Below, piece after piece: positions 1 through 8,650 of a stretch of 64,000 nucleotides of DNA (positions are counted from its first letter, which is position 1; every line of letters starts with the position of its first letter). Source of the stretch: Planctomycetales bacterium (GTDB lineage: Bacteria > Planctomycetota > Planctomycetia > Pirellulales > Pirellulaceae). Position numbers and translations under genes: made by a program. The stretch lies in the NCBI GenBank assembly GCA_020427005.1, contig JAGQOY010000006.1, positions 27,287-91,286 of the forward strand, written 5' to 3'. Under the pieces are notes generated by a model. It was given only the letters and a program-made list of their open reading frames with translations, did no database searches and was not told where the DNA came from.

Positions 1-1
1 C

Positions 2-529
2 CAGGTCGGCAGAGGGAACGAAAGCGTACCAATCTATCTGCACATCATCAGGGTTCGCGAGGAAACTCTGGAAGAAGACCATGCCGCTACACTGCAAGCG
101 ATGACACAGTTGGCCCGCGTCCACGAAACACTGTCGCAATTCCCCGAGGCACTCGCCTTACATTTGGAAGTGCTCCAGCGACGTATTTTGAACATGGGTG
201 AAAACAACGTCGCGACGAATGCGGCTCGCAATAACCTGAGCCGATGTTTTCTTGCAGCTGGCGATCAACAACAGGCGGAATCGATCTGTCGCCAAGCACT
301 GGAAAGTGGCGTTGCCTCCCATCCCAACTCTTGGGTCACGTTTGATTCGCGAGCCGTCCTGGGCGATATCCTCTTCCACCAAGGGAATCTGCTGGAGGCA
401 GAAGCACTTCTGTCCGAAGGCTACGCAGGCTTGGTCCAACGACAGGAACGCATTTTGCCCCAAATGAAATATCGCATCGCGGAAGTCAAGTCGAGACTGG
501 ATGCATTGCAGCAAGCGAACCTACCATGA
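2..529 (+). CDS. TPR-repeat protein, C-terminal part (5' truncated by window)
   Basis: The frame is open from base 2 to the TGA at 527-529, so the gene starts outside the window. The visible ~175 residues are helical and show TPR-like spacing, with small residues and Ala/Leu pairs around 'ALALHLEVLQ' and 'GNLLEAEALL'. In planctomycetes such tails commonly follow a Ser/Thr kinase domain, as in the kinase at 4418-7564, so this is probably the end of such a kinase; that is inference, since no kinase motif is inside the window. An internal ATG at 101 exists, but the residues before it continue the same helical pattern, so I treat the gene as partial. It converges on the ECF sigma gene at 933-1541. 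Confidence 0.75.
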   Translation, partial: QVGRGNESVPIYLHIIRVREETLEEDHAATLQAMTQLARVHETLSQFPEALALHLEVLQRRILNMGENNVATNAARNNLSRCFLAAGDQQQAESICRQALESGVASHPNSWVTFDSRAVLGDILFHQGNLLEAEALLSEGYAGLVQRQERILPQMKYRIAEVKSRLDALQQANLP

Positions 530-768
530 AACATGCTTCGTGCAAGCGAAGCGTATTTTCGCCGGTTATAAAATGAGGTCCTATTCCCAACGCGTTTGGC
601 GGGCGTAAGGAATATTCAGTTGACGGTCAAAACGGCCAGCGAAGAGACTACATCTGTCATCGCTTCGCGACTTGCGTAGGGTTCTTCGGCGAACCTCGGA
701 CTAACGTCCGAGGCTAGAGTCTGCCGCTGCTACGCAGCTGAAATCTCAACAGCATTTTAAATTGAAAG
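530..768. other. Intergenic gap with a palindrome
   Basis: No convincing gene. The only structure I see is the 8-bp stem at 694-713 described separately. The bases just after it begin the repeat copy at 769. Confidence 0.5.
694..713. repeat. Short extragenic palindrome
   Basis: CCTCGGAC and GTCCGAGG form a perfect 8-bp stem around a TAAC loop. It has no T-run, so it is not a typical intrinsic terminator. It lies between the convergent TPR gene and ECF gene and fits the REP-like palindromes seen elsewhere in the window. Confidence 0.6.
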
Positions 769-861
769 CTAGAGCAAACTTCATTTAAGAGTAGCGTTCT
801 TTCGCCCATTTGATCAATGAATTCCCTGAAAACACACGCTATACGTCCGACTCGCACTATC
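769..861. repeat. ~90-bp direct repeat, copy 1
   Basis: This block starts with CTAGAGCAAA and continues through AAGAGTAGCG, TTCGCCCATT and ATACGTCC to GACTCGCA. The same ordered blocks recur at 1615-1707 in the same orientation with scattered substitutions and small indels. The two copies bracket the ECF sigma gene. I see no transposase near either. Confidence 0.7.
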
Positions 862-932
862 GCCATACGTCGGTGGGTCTCGCACTGGCTTGCAAGTGGA
901 CGACAGTCCAGCGCGCAGTTTACATCACCGTT

Positions 933-1541
933 TCACTGGTCATCATTTTTGTCGATAACATCTTCTTGCATCATGCGTTCCAAACGGTTGCGAACGCGTT
1001 CACGCAAGCGGCGCACCGATCGCTCGGCACGTTGCAAGCGTTCACATATCTCGCGGGTCGAAAGGCCTTGCAGACTCAATTCAATTACTTGCCGATCGTC
1101 GGCGTCAAAGCCCTGCAAGGCAACTTCCACTGTCTCGACCAGCATGAGCGCGTCATCGGGAGTTGGCTCGCGATCAATTAGCACCACCCCTGAGCAGGAA
1201 GCATCGTGCACTCCATACAAAGCAACTTCGCGGTTCACGTTTCGCTGTTGAGCGACTGCCCGTTCAATTTGCTTAGCGCACTTCCGCAGCGTAATCAAGC
1301 TCAACAGGCCCCACAAACATTGCCAGTTGTGAATTTCAAACAGTCCTTCTTGATTGCGGCGAAAAAAGCTGCGGTAAGCGGACTGGACGACGTCTTCGGC
1401 ATCGACACGGTGCTGAACACCGTCTGCGATCTTGCTGCGAGCCAGCCCGACGAGCTTCCCTACGAAGCGCTCGAAGATAATTCTCGCTGCCTCTTCCTCG
1501 TCGCAGTTGAGTTGAAAAATGAGGGCCTGGAATGAATCCAC
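933..1541 (-). CDS. ECF-type RNA polymerase sigma factor
   Basis: A 202-residue sigma-70 family protein of the extracytoplasmic-function type. Region 2 lies around residues 15-80 with the motif 'DAEDVVQSAYRSFF'. Region 4, a helix-turn-helix for -35 recognition, lies around 148-190 ('GLSTREICERLQ', 'SVRRLRERV'). The start is a GTG at 1541 preceded by AAGGAG about 6 bases upstream, which decides it. ECF factors recruit RNA polymerase to a small regulon. No anti-sigma gene is adjacent; in planctomycetes many such factors are thought to work with Ser/Thr kinases, and the truncated TPR gene converging from the left may be the tail of one. The gene lies between two ~90-bp direct repeats. Confidence 0.88.
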   Translation of the reverse strand: MDSFQALIFQLNCDEEEAARIIFERFVGKLVGLARSKIADGVQHRVDAEDVVQSAYRSFFRRNQEGLFEIHNWQCLWGLLSLITLRKCAKQIERAVAQQRNVNREVALYGVHDASCSGVVLIDREPTPDDALMLVETVEVALQGFDADDRQVIELSLQGLSTREICERLQRAERSVRRLRERVRNRLERMMQEDVIDKNDDQ

Positions 1542-1614
1542 TTTTGCTCCTTAGCCACCACATAGAATCCGGAACTAATAACAACTCACCGACATCTCAC
1601 GGCATCCTATACAC

Positions 1615-1707
1615 CTAGAGCAAAGTTTACATAAGAGTAGCGTCTTTTCGCCCATTGGAGCGATGATTTCTTTGAAAACACGCTTTATACGTCCATTCGA
1701 CTCGCAA
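1615..1707. repeat. ~90-bp direct repeat, copy 2
   Basis: Second copy of the block at 769-861, same orientation, starting CTAGAGCAAA and ending near GACTCGCA. The conserved core includes AAGAGTAGCG and TTCGCCCATT. It lies just upstream of the ECF gene's start, so it could carry its promoter or be left from a duplication. Confidence 0.7.
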
Positions 1708-1943
1708 GAATCTATCAGACCATGCAGACAACCGGTGAGGAATCCCTCGCCCCCGAAACGAAATGGAGCTTCTTGGTGGACGAGTTAGTATACTCGTCAT
1801 CGTGATGGTTTCCATGGTGCCCACGGGACGAAGCCTGTTTGAACAAACGAAACTCCGCAATTACTGTAGACTGGACCGCAAGAAGCTTATTGCGCATTTA
1901 CTGATCTACGGACTTACATCCTTTTGTACTTGTAAAGCGTGCT

Positions 1944-1985
1944 CACGGAGTACTTCAACGAATGCGCCCACGGAGTACTTCAACG
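1944..1985. repeat. Two 17-bp direct repeats
   Basis: CACGGAGTACTTCAACG occurs at 1944-1960 and again at 1969-1985. A weaker third version (GTAGAGTACTGCAATAG) follows. Function unknown; they are spaced 25 bp apart in the gap between the ECF and SGNH genes. Confidence 0.7.
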
Positions 1986-2075
1986 TGCGTGGTAGAGTAC
2001 TGCAATAGTGCGCACGAAGTCTGGCCAACTTACCCTCCCGAGATTTCGGGGAGGGACGAGCCAGCTGTACAGACC

Positions 2076-2113
2076 GGGGACATAGGTAACAGATGTTCGG
2101 GGACATGGGTAAC
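2076..2113. mobile_element. Possible insertion-sequence end remnant
   Basis: GGGGACATAGGTAAC (2076-2090) and GGGGACATGGGTAAC (2099-2113) are near-identical 15-mers in direct orientation with a 23-bp period. Sequences of this kind occur near the ends of some IS481-type elements, from memory. No transposase gene is present, so at most this is a leftover. Confidence 0.35.
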
Positions 2114-2218
2114 ACTCCATTAAGTTCATAAATTAGTTCCAAATGGAGCTAAAACATGAGCTGGAAAGAGAGCGATCGAGTGTCTCAGCGACGGGAAGTT
2201 TGCCGCTGCCAATGTTGT

Positions 2219-3586
2219 TTACTCACTCGTGGGCAGGATTGCAAAACGATGTGGCCGCGGCTGGTTGATTTTGAAAATCTCATCTTCGATTGCCAAAGCC
2301 GCGGCCTCGGCTGCCTTCACCCGCTCCTCCATCCCGGGCATTTTCTTCTCGACGTCTGCCAGCCGCTGCTTCTCCGCCTCATCGCTCGGATTCTTTTCGA
2401 CCTGCGCCTGCAGGAACTTCAACGACTGGAAATTGACCCATTCGTTTCGAAGGTCTCTTACCGGCCCTTCGTTTCGTCGCTCATTCAGCGCGGCAATATT
2501 CACGGCCTGCTGGTACTGAGGCGATTTGTTCGCGTTTTGCAGGGGAATTCCAACGCTGAGTTCTCTCTCCGTTGCTCGAACCACCTCCACATCGTCGATC
2601 AGTATCGAATACGTTCCGGACGGAAGCCCCGATACCATCAAGGTCTCGCGACCGAATCGCCGACGAATATCGATTAGTTCAACCCCAAGTTGCGCATCCA
2701 CCGGCAGCACCCACGGCAGGGCATGTTCGCGTGACGTGAAGGATAGCCGGTCCGCGCTGCCGTATAACTCAGTTACGTCTGCCGATTCCGAAGTTGAGGA
2801 CCAGATTCCGTCCTTGAGAGTAAAGTTCATTTGCGAAACGATCTCCGGCAGGCTTAGGTCTTTAATCATCGCTGTAGCCATGACGACTTGTCCCTCTGGA
2901 TCCGGATGCACGGAATCCCTGATCATGGTAAACGTAGGATCTTTCCGGCGCTCGCGGAGCGTGATCTCGTTCAAGGGTCCCCACATGTCAACAAATCCTA
3001 ATCCCCTTTCGCAAGCGGTGTCCCTTAGCCACGTCCCGTAATAGGCGAGCGTCGAATTATAAAATGTAACCGCCTTCTCTCCCATGAAACCGCCAGGAGG
3101 CTGCATCCGTTTGGCACGGGCGTCGAACATGGTTGGCGTCATGAGAATCGCGGTCGCGCCGCATTCGTCGATCTTCGCCAGGAGCCGATTCATGTCCTCG
3201 CTATAACTTGCGAACACGTCGTCGAAGTACTCCGCGTATCGGCCGTCGTTCATTCCCAGGAGCACCGTGACATACTTGGGATGGTAGGCAGCCACGTCCC
3301 GGTCGAACCGAAAAAGCGCGTCCCAGGCCCGCGAGCCGCCAACTCCTGCATTGTGCAGCCGGAGCCTGATCGTTGGAAATCGGGTGTAGAAGTAGTCTTC
3401 TACGTACTGCGTGTATAGGCATTGGTGGGTGATGCTGTCGCCCAGAAAGACGATGCAGTCGCCATCATGCAGATCGAGCCCGCCCAATGGAGCCTTCGGG
3501 ACATACGCCGGTTCCTCAGCGACCGACAGCCCGGACAGCGAGACGAAAAGAGCCATGGCAAGCGGCCAAGTTCTGAACAGGTTCAT
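2219..3586 (-). CDS. Exported SGNH/GDSL-type hydrolase
   Basis: A 455-residue secreted esterase/lipase-like enzyme. The start chosen is ATG 3586, which gives a clear signal peptide (residues 1-23, ending near 'SVA'); an upstream in-frame ATG at 3676 would only add non-signal residues. Block I 'FLGDSITHQ' carries the catalytic Ser near residue 51. Block II is 'GVGGSRAWD', block III 'LLGMND', and block V 'DSVHPDPEGQ' supplies the Asp-His pair. This family cleaves ester bonds, often acetyl groups on polysaccharides; the substrate cannot be read here. The C-terminal ~80 residues are charged and helical, possibly coiled coil. A zinc-ribbon gene lies just upstream, and a decayed fragment of a second copy lies at 4093-4214. 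Confidence 0.88.
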   Translation of the reverse strand: MNLFRTWPLAMALFVSLSGLSVAEEPAYVPKAPLGGLDLHDGDCIVFLGDSITHQCLYTQYVEDYFYTRFPTIRLRLHNAGVGGSRAWDALFRFDRDVAAYHPKYVTVLLGMNDGRYAEYFDDVFASYSEDMNRLLAKIDECGATAILMTPTMFDARAKRMQPPGGFMGEKAVTFYNSTLAYYGTWLRDTACERGLGFVDMWGPLNEITLRERRKDPTFTMIRDSVHPDPEGQVVMATAMIKDLSLPEIVSQMNFTLKDGIWSSTSESADVTELYGSADRLSFTSREHALPWVLPVDAQLGVELIDIRRRFGRETLMVSGLPSGTYSILIDDVEVVRATERELSVGIPLQNANKSPQYQQAVNIAALNERRNEGPVRDLRNEWVNFQSLKFLQAQVEKNPSDEAEKQRLADVEKKMPGMEERVKAAEAAALAIEDEIFKINQPRPHRFAILPTSE

Positions 3587-3626
3587 GGCGGAAGTTTTCT
3601 CAAGGAATCGAAGGAATGTGAATTTG

Positions 3627-3932
3627 TTACTCGACACCCATGGCGGACAAACATGTTTTATCAACAATTGTGCCAACGCAGAAACGCAAGTGTAGAAAAA
3701 TCAAGCACCCACCCAGCTGCTTCGCAATTGCTTGCTGATGTGCCAGCTGCTCCGCCTCTGCCACGGCTGCCTCCAAACCAAACGAAAATTGGCCCGTCGG
3801 AGGTAAAGATGGGATGCGGACTGCCGCTCCGCATGAGTTGCATTTTGCACTGCGACCTGCCGTCAGCACCGGTGCACGAAGTTGCTTGGAGCATTGTGGG
3901 CAAACGAAGCAGATGTGCTGGTCAGGTGTCAC
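3627..3932 (-). CDS. Small zinc-ribbon protein, copy A
   Basis: A GTG at 3932 preceded by GGGGAG about 6 bases upstream begins a ~101-residue frame. The N-terminal half is a zinc ribbon with CPQC and CNSC knuckles ('CPQCSKQLRAP', 'KCNSCGAAVRIP'). The middle ('EAAVAEAEQLAHQQ') looks like real helix, but the last ~30 residues look like read-through into a non-coding repeat, so the 3' end may be degenerate. A close copy of the ribbon is at 8423-8650. In planctomycetes this ribbon often begins larger proteins, so both copies may be truncated leftovers. A longer in-frame start at 3965 exists but lacks a ribosome site. Confidence 0.45.
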   Translation of the reverse strand: MTPDQHICFVCPQCSKQLRAPVLTAGRSAKCNSCGAAVRIPSLPPTGQFSFGLEAAVAEAEQLAHQQAIAKQLGGCLIFLHLRFCVGTIVDKTCLSAMGVE

Positions 3933-4004
3933 GTCGATCTCCCCGGATAGGTAGACAGTGAACACTATGCAAGTTGTTCTAGCGTTAACATTCTAGCATT
4001 GTAA
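3806..4004. repeat. ~200-bp direct repeat A (zinc-ribbon segment)
   Basis: This segment is closely similar, by eye well over 80 percent, to 8524-8723 in the same orientation. It covers the zinc-ribbon coding part, its ribosome site and the upstream non-coding sequence. The two copies flank the ECF-kinase pair. Confidence 0.85.
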
Positions 4005-4092
4005 GACGGCGCCTGTTATCGTTCACTTCTCGCACCAAGTAATGCTTCTGAGGTTCGTTCTTCGTGACGGGAATTGCCAAATGATTCCCCTA

Positions 4093-4214
4093 GGCTGCCA
4101 CATTCGGGTCGAACCATAAAAGCGAGTCCCAGGCCCGCGTGCCGCCAAACCCGTGTTGTGCAGCCGAAGCACTTTTTTGGAAATCGCGTATAGAGTTAGT
4201 CTTCGACGTACTGC
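4093..4214 (-). pseudogene. Decayed fragment of an SGNH hydrolase gene
   Basis: This stretch aligns base for base with about 3288-3410 inside the SGNH gene, with substitutions and small deletions. In translation 'GFGGTRAWDSLLWFDPNVAA' matches 'GVGGSRAWDALFRFDRDVAA' of the intact enzyme. Only the block II region survives; neither the catalytic Ser block nor the Asp-His block is present, and the frame breaks on both sides. It lies at the far end of the kinase gene. Confidence 0.8.
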
Positions 4215-4224
4215 CGCCAGCCAC

Positions 4225-4267
4225 TGTAGCTTTGGATTCTTCGCTACGCTCAGAATCCAAAGCTACA
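4225..4267. repeat. Perfect 15-bp inverted repeat
   Basis: TGTAGCTTTGGATTC (4225-4239) and its exact reverse complement (4253-4267) enclose a 13-base loop. It abuts the SGNH fragment and lies just past the kinase stop codon. No T-run follows on either strand, so it may be an extragenic palindrome, an mRNA-stabilising hairpin or an old insertion end. Confidence 0.75.
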
Positions 4268-4417
4268 ACACCAATAGTTTGCCGTACAATATCACTCGTA
4301 TGCAACATACAAGGGTCGGAAAAGGAATAAGTCTTTTGGACGATTCCTTTTTCGGGGAGGGGCTCGTCAGCAGACTAGGTGCGCACTGGCCCGGAGAGTG
4401 TCGCTCAAGCACGTCGC

Positions 4418-7400
4418 TCATGGTCCGGGTATATCCGTCGTGTCCTGAGTTTGAGACGCGTCAATCAATTCGGGATTCGTGTCCTGAATGCGTGCTTGAA
4501 TCGATTCTTCCAGGGCTCGGAAACTGTCGTATGTGCGAAGTATCGTGAAATCGGTGTTTCCTGGGGCCATGTCGATAAAGCATGGCCCTCTTTTATCGAC
4601 AATCACCTTCAACTGGTCGATGGCCGCTTCCGCATATTTGTTTTGGCTGTCCGAGCCCGTCGGACCGTTCGTGGCGGCGACACTGGCAGCGACCGCGTAA
4701 AATCGAGCGACGAGATATTGTCGATTGAGAGAACGGATCGCGCCCTCGAGAATTTTCTCTGATTCCGCCCTCGTCATCGCTTCGTCGAGGCTGATGGCAC
4801 CGCTCTGGATTTCGGTGGTTAGACGTCCAAGCCGGTAGGCTGCTTCGTCTTCTTTCCTAAATTCTCGGCAATGTTCGATTGCTTCATCCCAATCGCTCAG
4901 GGCCTCCCTCCAGTTTTGCATTCGGTCATGGGTGATCGCGCGCTCGCCCAGCAAGTGAGGAAGGGCGCCCTCACCTGCCATCATGGTGTATTCTTGAACT
5001 CTTAAGACGCTAGTTCTATTGATCGCGTCCGTCAACAGCTTCTGGCTCTGCTGCAGTTCCATTTTGTCACGGTGGAATCGTCCCAGACAGCCCTCCGTGT
5101 GAGCCAACTCCCAGGTGGTTTTGGGGAGTGGTCCAACAGTTTTCAGGCTCTTCTCGTGGGTTTGCCTGGCCGTTTCCCACTCCCGCACTGCCTCAGAAAG
5201 ATTACCCGTCGCAGCTAACGTAATCCCAAGGCTATCGTGGGACCGGCCGATGACTCGTTGCAGAAAGGGAGCGCTTTGAAACTCATCGGCGAACCGTCCT
5301 CCGACGCTCAGGGATTCGCGAAAACTGTGCTCTGCGAGAGCCAGCTTTCCATCTTCTTGATAGAAGCGTCCCAGGTTGTGCAGCATTTGCGTGTAAGCAC
5401 CACCATACTTGAGACGATCGCGTGCGCTCACATTGGGTTGTTCTACGAGTGTTTGCATGATCTCCATGGACTCATGAAACGGTTTTTTGGATTGCTGCCC
5501 TCTGCCTGAACGAGCGAAAACGGCGGACTGCCCCAGCAATGCGTTGGAGATGTCGAATTGGTACTCCAAATTCCTGGGATTATCGCTGGCTAACTTCCGC
5601 ATGATGCGAGTCGCCTCGGCCATTTCTTTGTCGGCGTCGTCGATTTTCCCTAACTCAAAATACGTGACCCCAAGTCCCCTGTGACAGGCGAACTGGCCCG
5701 TTCGATATTCCAGTGTGTCGGGGGCACTGCTGGCAAGCGCATCGTAAAGCTCCCGGGCACTTTGCAGGTGCCGGATCCCTTCCGCTGGGTTGTGTCTCCT
5801 CCAGCCATATAGATTTCCCAATTGCAGATGGGATTCGGCAAGCTGTTTCTGGTAAACGAGGCTCTCCGAAGATTCGCCAACCAGATCGGTGTACGCCGGT
5901 ATTGCGATCTTGAGTGCTTTAATCGCCTGTTCTTCGTCGCCGATAAGCTCAGCCAAGTCCGCCGCTCGGAGTGCGGAAGCGGCGATCCTGGATCGAGTTT
6001 TCGTGTCGGTCCCCTTCTGCTCGGACAAATACTCGTAGTATTCGATTGCAGTTCTGTAGAGCTGTTTCTGTTCCTCCGTGATGTCGCGTTGGGCAAGCAG
6101 TGTATCTCCCGAAGTAGGTGTTGTGAACGAATCGAGTACGGTCAACAGTTGAGAAAGCGTTATTTCCGCTTGTTCTCGCTGTTTGGATTCCCCCACTAGT
6201 GCAGCCTGAACTTTTTGTGCTAAAGCATGAGCCTCCTCTTCGGAACGCAGCGCACGCATCTCAGCACTTTTTGCCAGTACTGCGAAGGCCGAACTCACTC
6301 CAGTCGAGGTGACCAACACGGCCACGATTAGTCCGGTAGTCAGGACGGCGACACGGTTCTTTCGATACACCTTCCGCAATCGGTAACGCATCGTTGGCGG
6401 GCAGGCTTCGACGGCATCTCCGGTAAGGTATCGCTGCACATCCTTAGCAAGCCCGCTGGCGCCATCGTAGCGCCTGGTACGGTCCTTTTCCAGACATTTC
6501 ATAACGATCCAGTCGAGTTCTCCCTTCACCAGCGAACTTAGTTTGGAAGCATCGGTCTTTCTCGCAGCGGCCAGCTTGGCAATCGTGCCTGACATGCTAA
6601 TCCGAACGCTTGGACGCGGTGGTTCTTCTTCCTTGATCATTCGGATCAACTCGCCATAGGCGGCGCTGCGTAGCCGCGTCTTTTCCAGCGGTGTCGTGCC
6701 TGTCAACAGTTCATAGAGAAGCACACCCAGAGAATAGACGTCACTGCGTGTATCTACTCCAAAGGCATTCAGTTCCGCCTGCTCGGGGCTCATATATTCG
6801 AACGTACCGACGAGCGCTCCGTATTGCGTGAACAGTGTCTTTTCTGTTAGACGCTGTTCCACCGCTTTCGCGACACCGAAGTCGATCACTTTCGGCACGG
6901 GCTTGTCATCATACTGCGTTACCAGAATGTTACTGGGTTTGACATCCCGGTGAATGATTCCTTTCTGGTGGGCATGTTGCAGTGCTTGGCAAACGGGAAC
7001 GAACAGTTCGAGTCGTTCAGTGTTTGACAAGTGATGGGCATCGCAGTATTCCGTGATGGGCACGCCGTGGACCAGTTCCATTACAAAGTACGGACGTCCC
7101 GATTCCGTGGTTCCGGCATCGAGCACTTTCGCGATATTCGTGTGATCCATCATCGCCAGCGCTTGCCGCTCAGCCTCGAAGCGTGCGATAACCTGGCGGG
7201 AGTCCATTCCGGGTTTGATGATCTTGAGCGCCACCTTGCGGCGGACGGGTTGCTCCTGTTCGGCCATGAAGACAACGCCCATTCCGCCTTCGCCTATCTG
7301 CTGCAGCAACTTGTAGTGGCCGACCAGTGCTCCAGGCTTTTCTGGTAGAGCATCCGAACCCAAGAGATTCGTCGGTGCGAAAGCGCCGGGATTCTGCATA

Positions 7401-7564
7401 AAGCCGCCCGCTTGATCATGCAATCGCAGCATCTCTTCAATTTCCGACTGCAAAGAGGCATCGCCGCTGCAAGCCTGACGGAGAAATGATCCCCGCTGGC
7501 GGACATCAGATATTTTGAGGGCTTGAGCAAAAATTGACTTCGAATCGAGGGATGACTGCGACAT
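4418..7564 (-). CDS. Membrane-anchored Ser/Thr protein kinase with TPR-like C-terminus
   Basis: A 1048-residue Hanks-type kinase. The kinase domain spans about 82-380: glycine loop 'GEGGMGVV' (91-98), lysine in 'VALK' (114), catalytic 'HRDVKPSN' (from 205), 'DFG' (228-230), 'SPEQ' near 259. All catalytic residues are present. One transmembrane helix at about 405-430 puts the kinase in the cytoplasm and the ~600-residue tail of helical TPR-type repeats on the other side. The ATG at 7564 has GGAG ~8 bases upstream. The ECF sigma gene 85 bp upstream is in the same direction, the usual planctomycete pairing in which the kinase is thought to control the sigma factor. That role is inferred. An SGNH fragment lies beyond the stop. 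Confidence 0.93.
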   Translation of the reverse strand: MSQSSLDSKSIFAQALKISDVRQRGSFLRQACSGDASLQSEIEEMLRLHDQAGGFMQNPGAFAPTNLLGSDALPEKPGALVGHYKLLQQIGEGGMGVVFMAEQEQPVRRKVALKIIKPGMDSRQVIARFEAERQALAMMDHTNIAKVLDAGTTESGRPYFVMELVHGVPITEYCDAHHLSNTERLELFVPVCQALQHAHQKGIIHRDVKPSNILVTQYDDKPVPKVIDFGVAKAVEQRLTEKTLFTQYGALVGTFEYMSPEQAELNAFGVDTRSDVYSLGVLLYELLTGTTPLEKTRLRSAAYGELIRMIKEEEPPRPSVRISMSGTIAKLAAARKTDASKLSSLVKGELDWIVMKCLEKDRTRRYDGASGLAKDVQRYLTGDAVEACPPTMRYRLRKVYRKNRVAVLTTGLIVAVLVTSTGVSSAFAVLAKSAEMRALRSEEEAHALAQKVQAALVGESKQREQAEITLSQLLTVLDSFTTPTSGDTLLAQRDITEEQKQLYRTAIEYYEYLSEQKGTDTKTRSRIAASALRAADLAELIGDEEQAIKALKIAIPAYTDLVGESSESLVYQKQLAESHLQLGNLYGWRRHNPAEGIRHLQSARELYDALASSAPDTLEYRTGQFACHRGLGVTYFELGKIDDADKEMAEATRIMRKLASDNPRNLEYQFDISNALLGQSAVFARSGRGQQSKKPFHESMEIMQTLVEQPNVSARDRLKYGGAYTQMLHNLGRFYQEDGKLALAEHSFRESLSVGGRFADEFQSAPFLQRVIGRSHDSLGITLAATGNLSEAVREWETARQTHEKSLKTVGPLPKTTWELAHTEGCLGRFHRDKMELQQSQKLLTDAINRTSVLRVQEYTMMAGEGALPHLLGERAITHDRMQNWREALSDWDEAIEHCREFRKEDEAAYRLGRLTTEIQSGAISLDEAMTRAESEKILEGAIRSLNRQYLVARFYAVAASVAATNGPTGSDSQNKYAEAAIDQLKVIVDKRGPCFIDMAPGNTDFTILRTYDSFRALEESIQARIQDTNPELIDASQTQDTTDIPGP

Positions 7565-7649
7565 GGTTTTCTCCGTGGTAAGTTAATGCCATCCCTACAA
7601 TGCGTTCTCCAGGTCCGATGACTGCACGAATTTTTCGATTCTATGGCAG

Positions 7650-8216
7650 TTATTCGGATTTATCTCCCTGCAATGCCCGAAAGAGCCACACTCGGGCAAA
7701 CGACCAGATCTGAAAGGCCTTTCGAGTCGAGACTCCGAGAACTGCCGCCGATTGCTCCATCGTCAGGCCGCCAAAGTAGTGTAGTTTGACGAGTTGAGTG
7801 GCCTGCGCGTCCCGTTCTGCCAGCAGGTCCAGTGCTTCGTTGACCGCCAGGATTTCCTCATCGTGATTTGAATCGGCGCTTATCTGCCGAGGTAGTGCAA
7901 CTTGCGAAAACTGACCACCATGCTTCAGACGCGCTTTGCGTCGTGCGACGTCCACCAGGATTCGCCGCATCGCCTCCGCCGCGGCGGCAAAGAAATGCCC
8001 CTGACCGTCCCATTTCCGATCGTCTGCAGGACCAATCAGCCTCAGATAAACTTCATGTACCAGTGCCGTGGGATTCAATGTCTGACCTGGCTGTTCACGA
8101 GCCATATGTCCGGCGGCCAGTTTTCGCAGTTCGTCGTAGACAAGAGGCAGCAATTCCGCCGCCGCCTTGGGATCGCCGCGGTTGGCTGCCTCGAGTAGTT
8201 GCGTAACCTCAGTCAT
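7650..8216 (-). CDS. ECF-type sigma factor (PF07638-like) paired with the kinase
   Basis: A 188-residue sigma factor beginning 'MTEVTQLLEAA'. ATG 8216 has GGAGG ten bases upstream; an in-frame ATG at 8306 lacks a ribosome site. Region 2 covers roughly 8-95 ('ELLPLVYDELRKLA', 'TALVHEVYLRL', 'GHFFAAAAEAMRRILVD') and region 4 roughly 125-180 ('LHYFGGLTMEQSAAVLG'), the order typical of planctomycete ECF factors. The Ser/Thr kinase follows at 85 bp on the same strand, so the pair is probably an operon. A closely related factor is at 13141-13731 next to a truncated kinase; they look like paralogous units. Confidence 0.92.
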   Translation of the reverse strand: MTEVTQLLEAANRGDPKAAAELLPLVYDELRKLAAGHMAREQPGQTLNPTALVHEVYLRLIGPADDRKWDGQGHFFAAAAEAMRRILVDVARRKARLKHGGQFSQVALPRQISADSNHDEEILAVNEALDLLAERDAQATQLVKLHYFGGLTMEQSAAVLGVSTRKAFQIWSFARVWLFRALQGDKSE

Positions 8217-8422
8217 CGTAGAAAGTCCTCCAGCTACTTCCACCACTTCTTTCTTCTGAAATTGCGAGCTTATCCGAGACCTCGACCAATTCCTACTGGT
8301 CTGCACATTCGTTGTAAGCGCCCTGGATCCTTCCCAATCAATTTACATCCGAAGTTTTGGTTGCAGAAGCTCCGTTCAATGAGAGCTGGGCAGTGAATCG
8401 ATGGCTAGGCTTAAGTGCAAAA

Positions 8423-8650
8423 TTATCGGAGGTGCCAGGGCAACACCTTCGAATCGTCCTGGTCAGGCCCACTTGGTTCGCAACACCGCGCTTCGCTCGG
8501 CCACTTAAAATCCCTTGGAGCTGAAGATGGGATGCGAACCGCCGCTCCGCATGAGTTGCATTTTGCATTGCGACCAGCCGCCAGCACCGGTGCACGAAGT
8601 TGCTTGGAGCATTGTGGGCAGGCGAAGCGGATGTGCTGGGCAGGTGTCAC
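8423..8650 (-). CDS. Small zinc-ribbon protein, copy B
   Basis: A GTG at 8650, with GAGAG about 6 bases upstream, starts a 75-residue frame with a CPQC / CNSC zinc ribbon ('FACPQCSKQLRAP', 'NAKCNSCGAAVRIP'). The ribbon is nearly identical to copy A at 3627-3932, but the sequences diverge after 'RIPS', which suggests a shared N-terminal module joined to unrelated sequence. It could be a functional small protein or the truncated head of a larger gene. It lies upstream of the ECF-kinase pair on the same strand. Confidence 0.45.
   Translation of the reverse strand: MTPAQHIRFACPQCSKQLRAPVLAAGRNAKCNSCGAAVRIPSSAPRDFKWPSEARCCEPSGPDQDDSKVLPWHLR

Larger units (their letters stand above)
1708..2218. 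other. Intergenic gap with short repeats
   Basis: No supported gene. It holds a 17-bp sequence repeated with a 25-bp period (1944-1960 and 1969-1985), a palindrome around CCCTCCCG / CGGGGAGGG (2033-2055), and two IS-end-like repeats (2076-2113). Short open frames here lack recognisable motifs. Confidence 0.5.

Noticed and set aside
4253..4330. Intrinsic terminator of the kinase gene
   Set aside because: The palindrome at 4225-4267 has no T-run on the minus strand.
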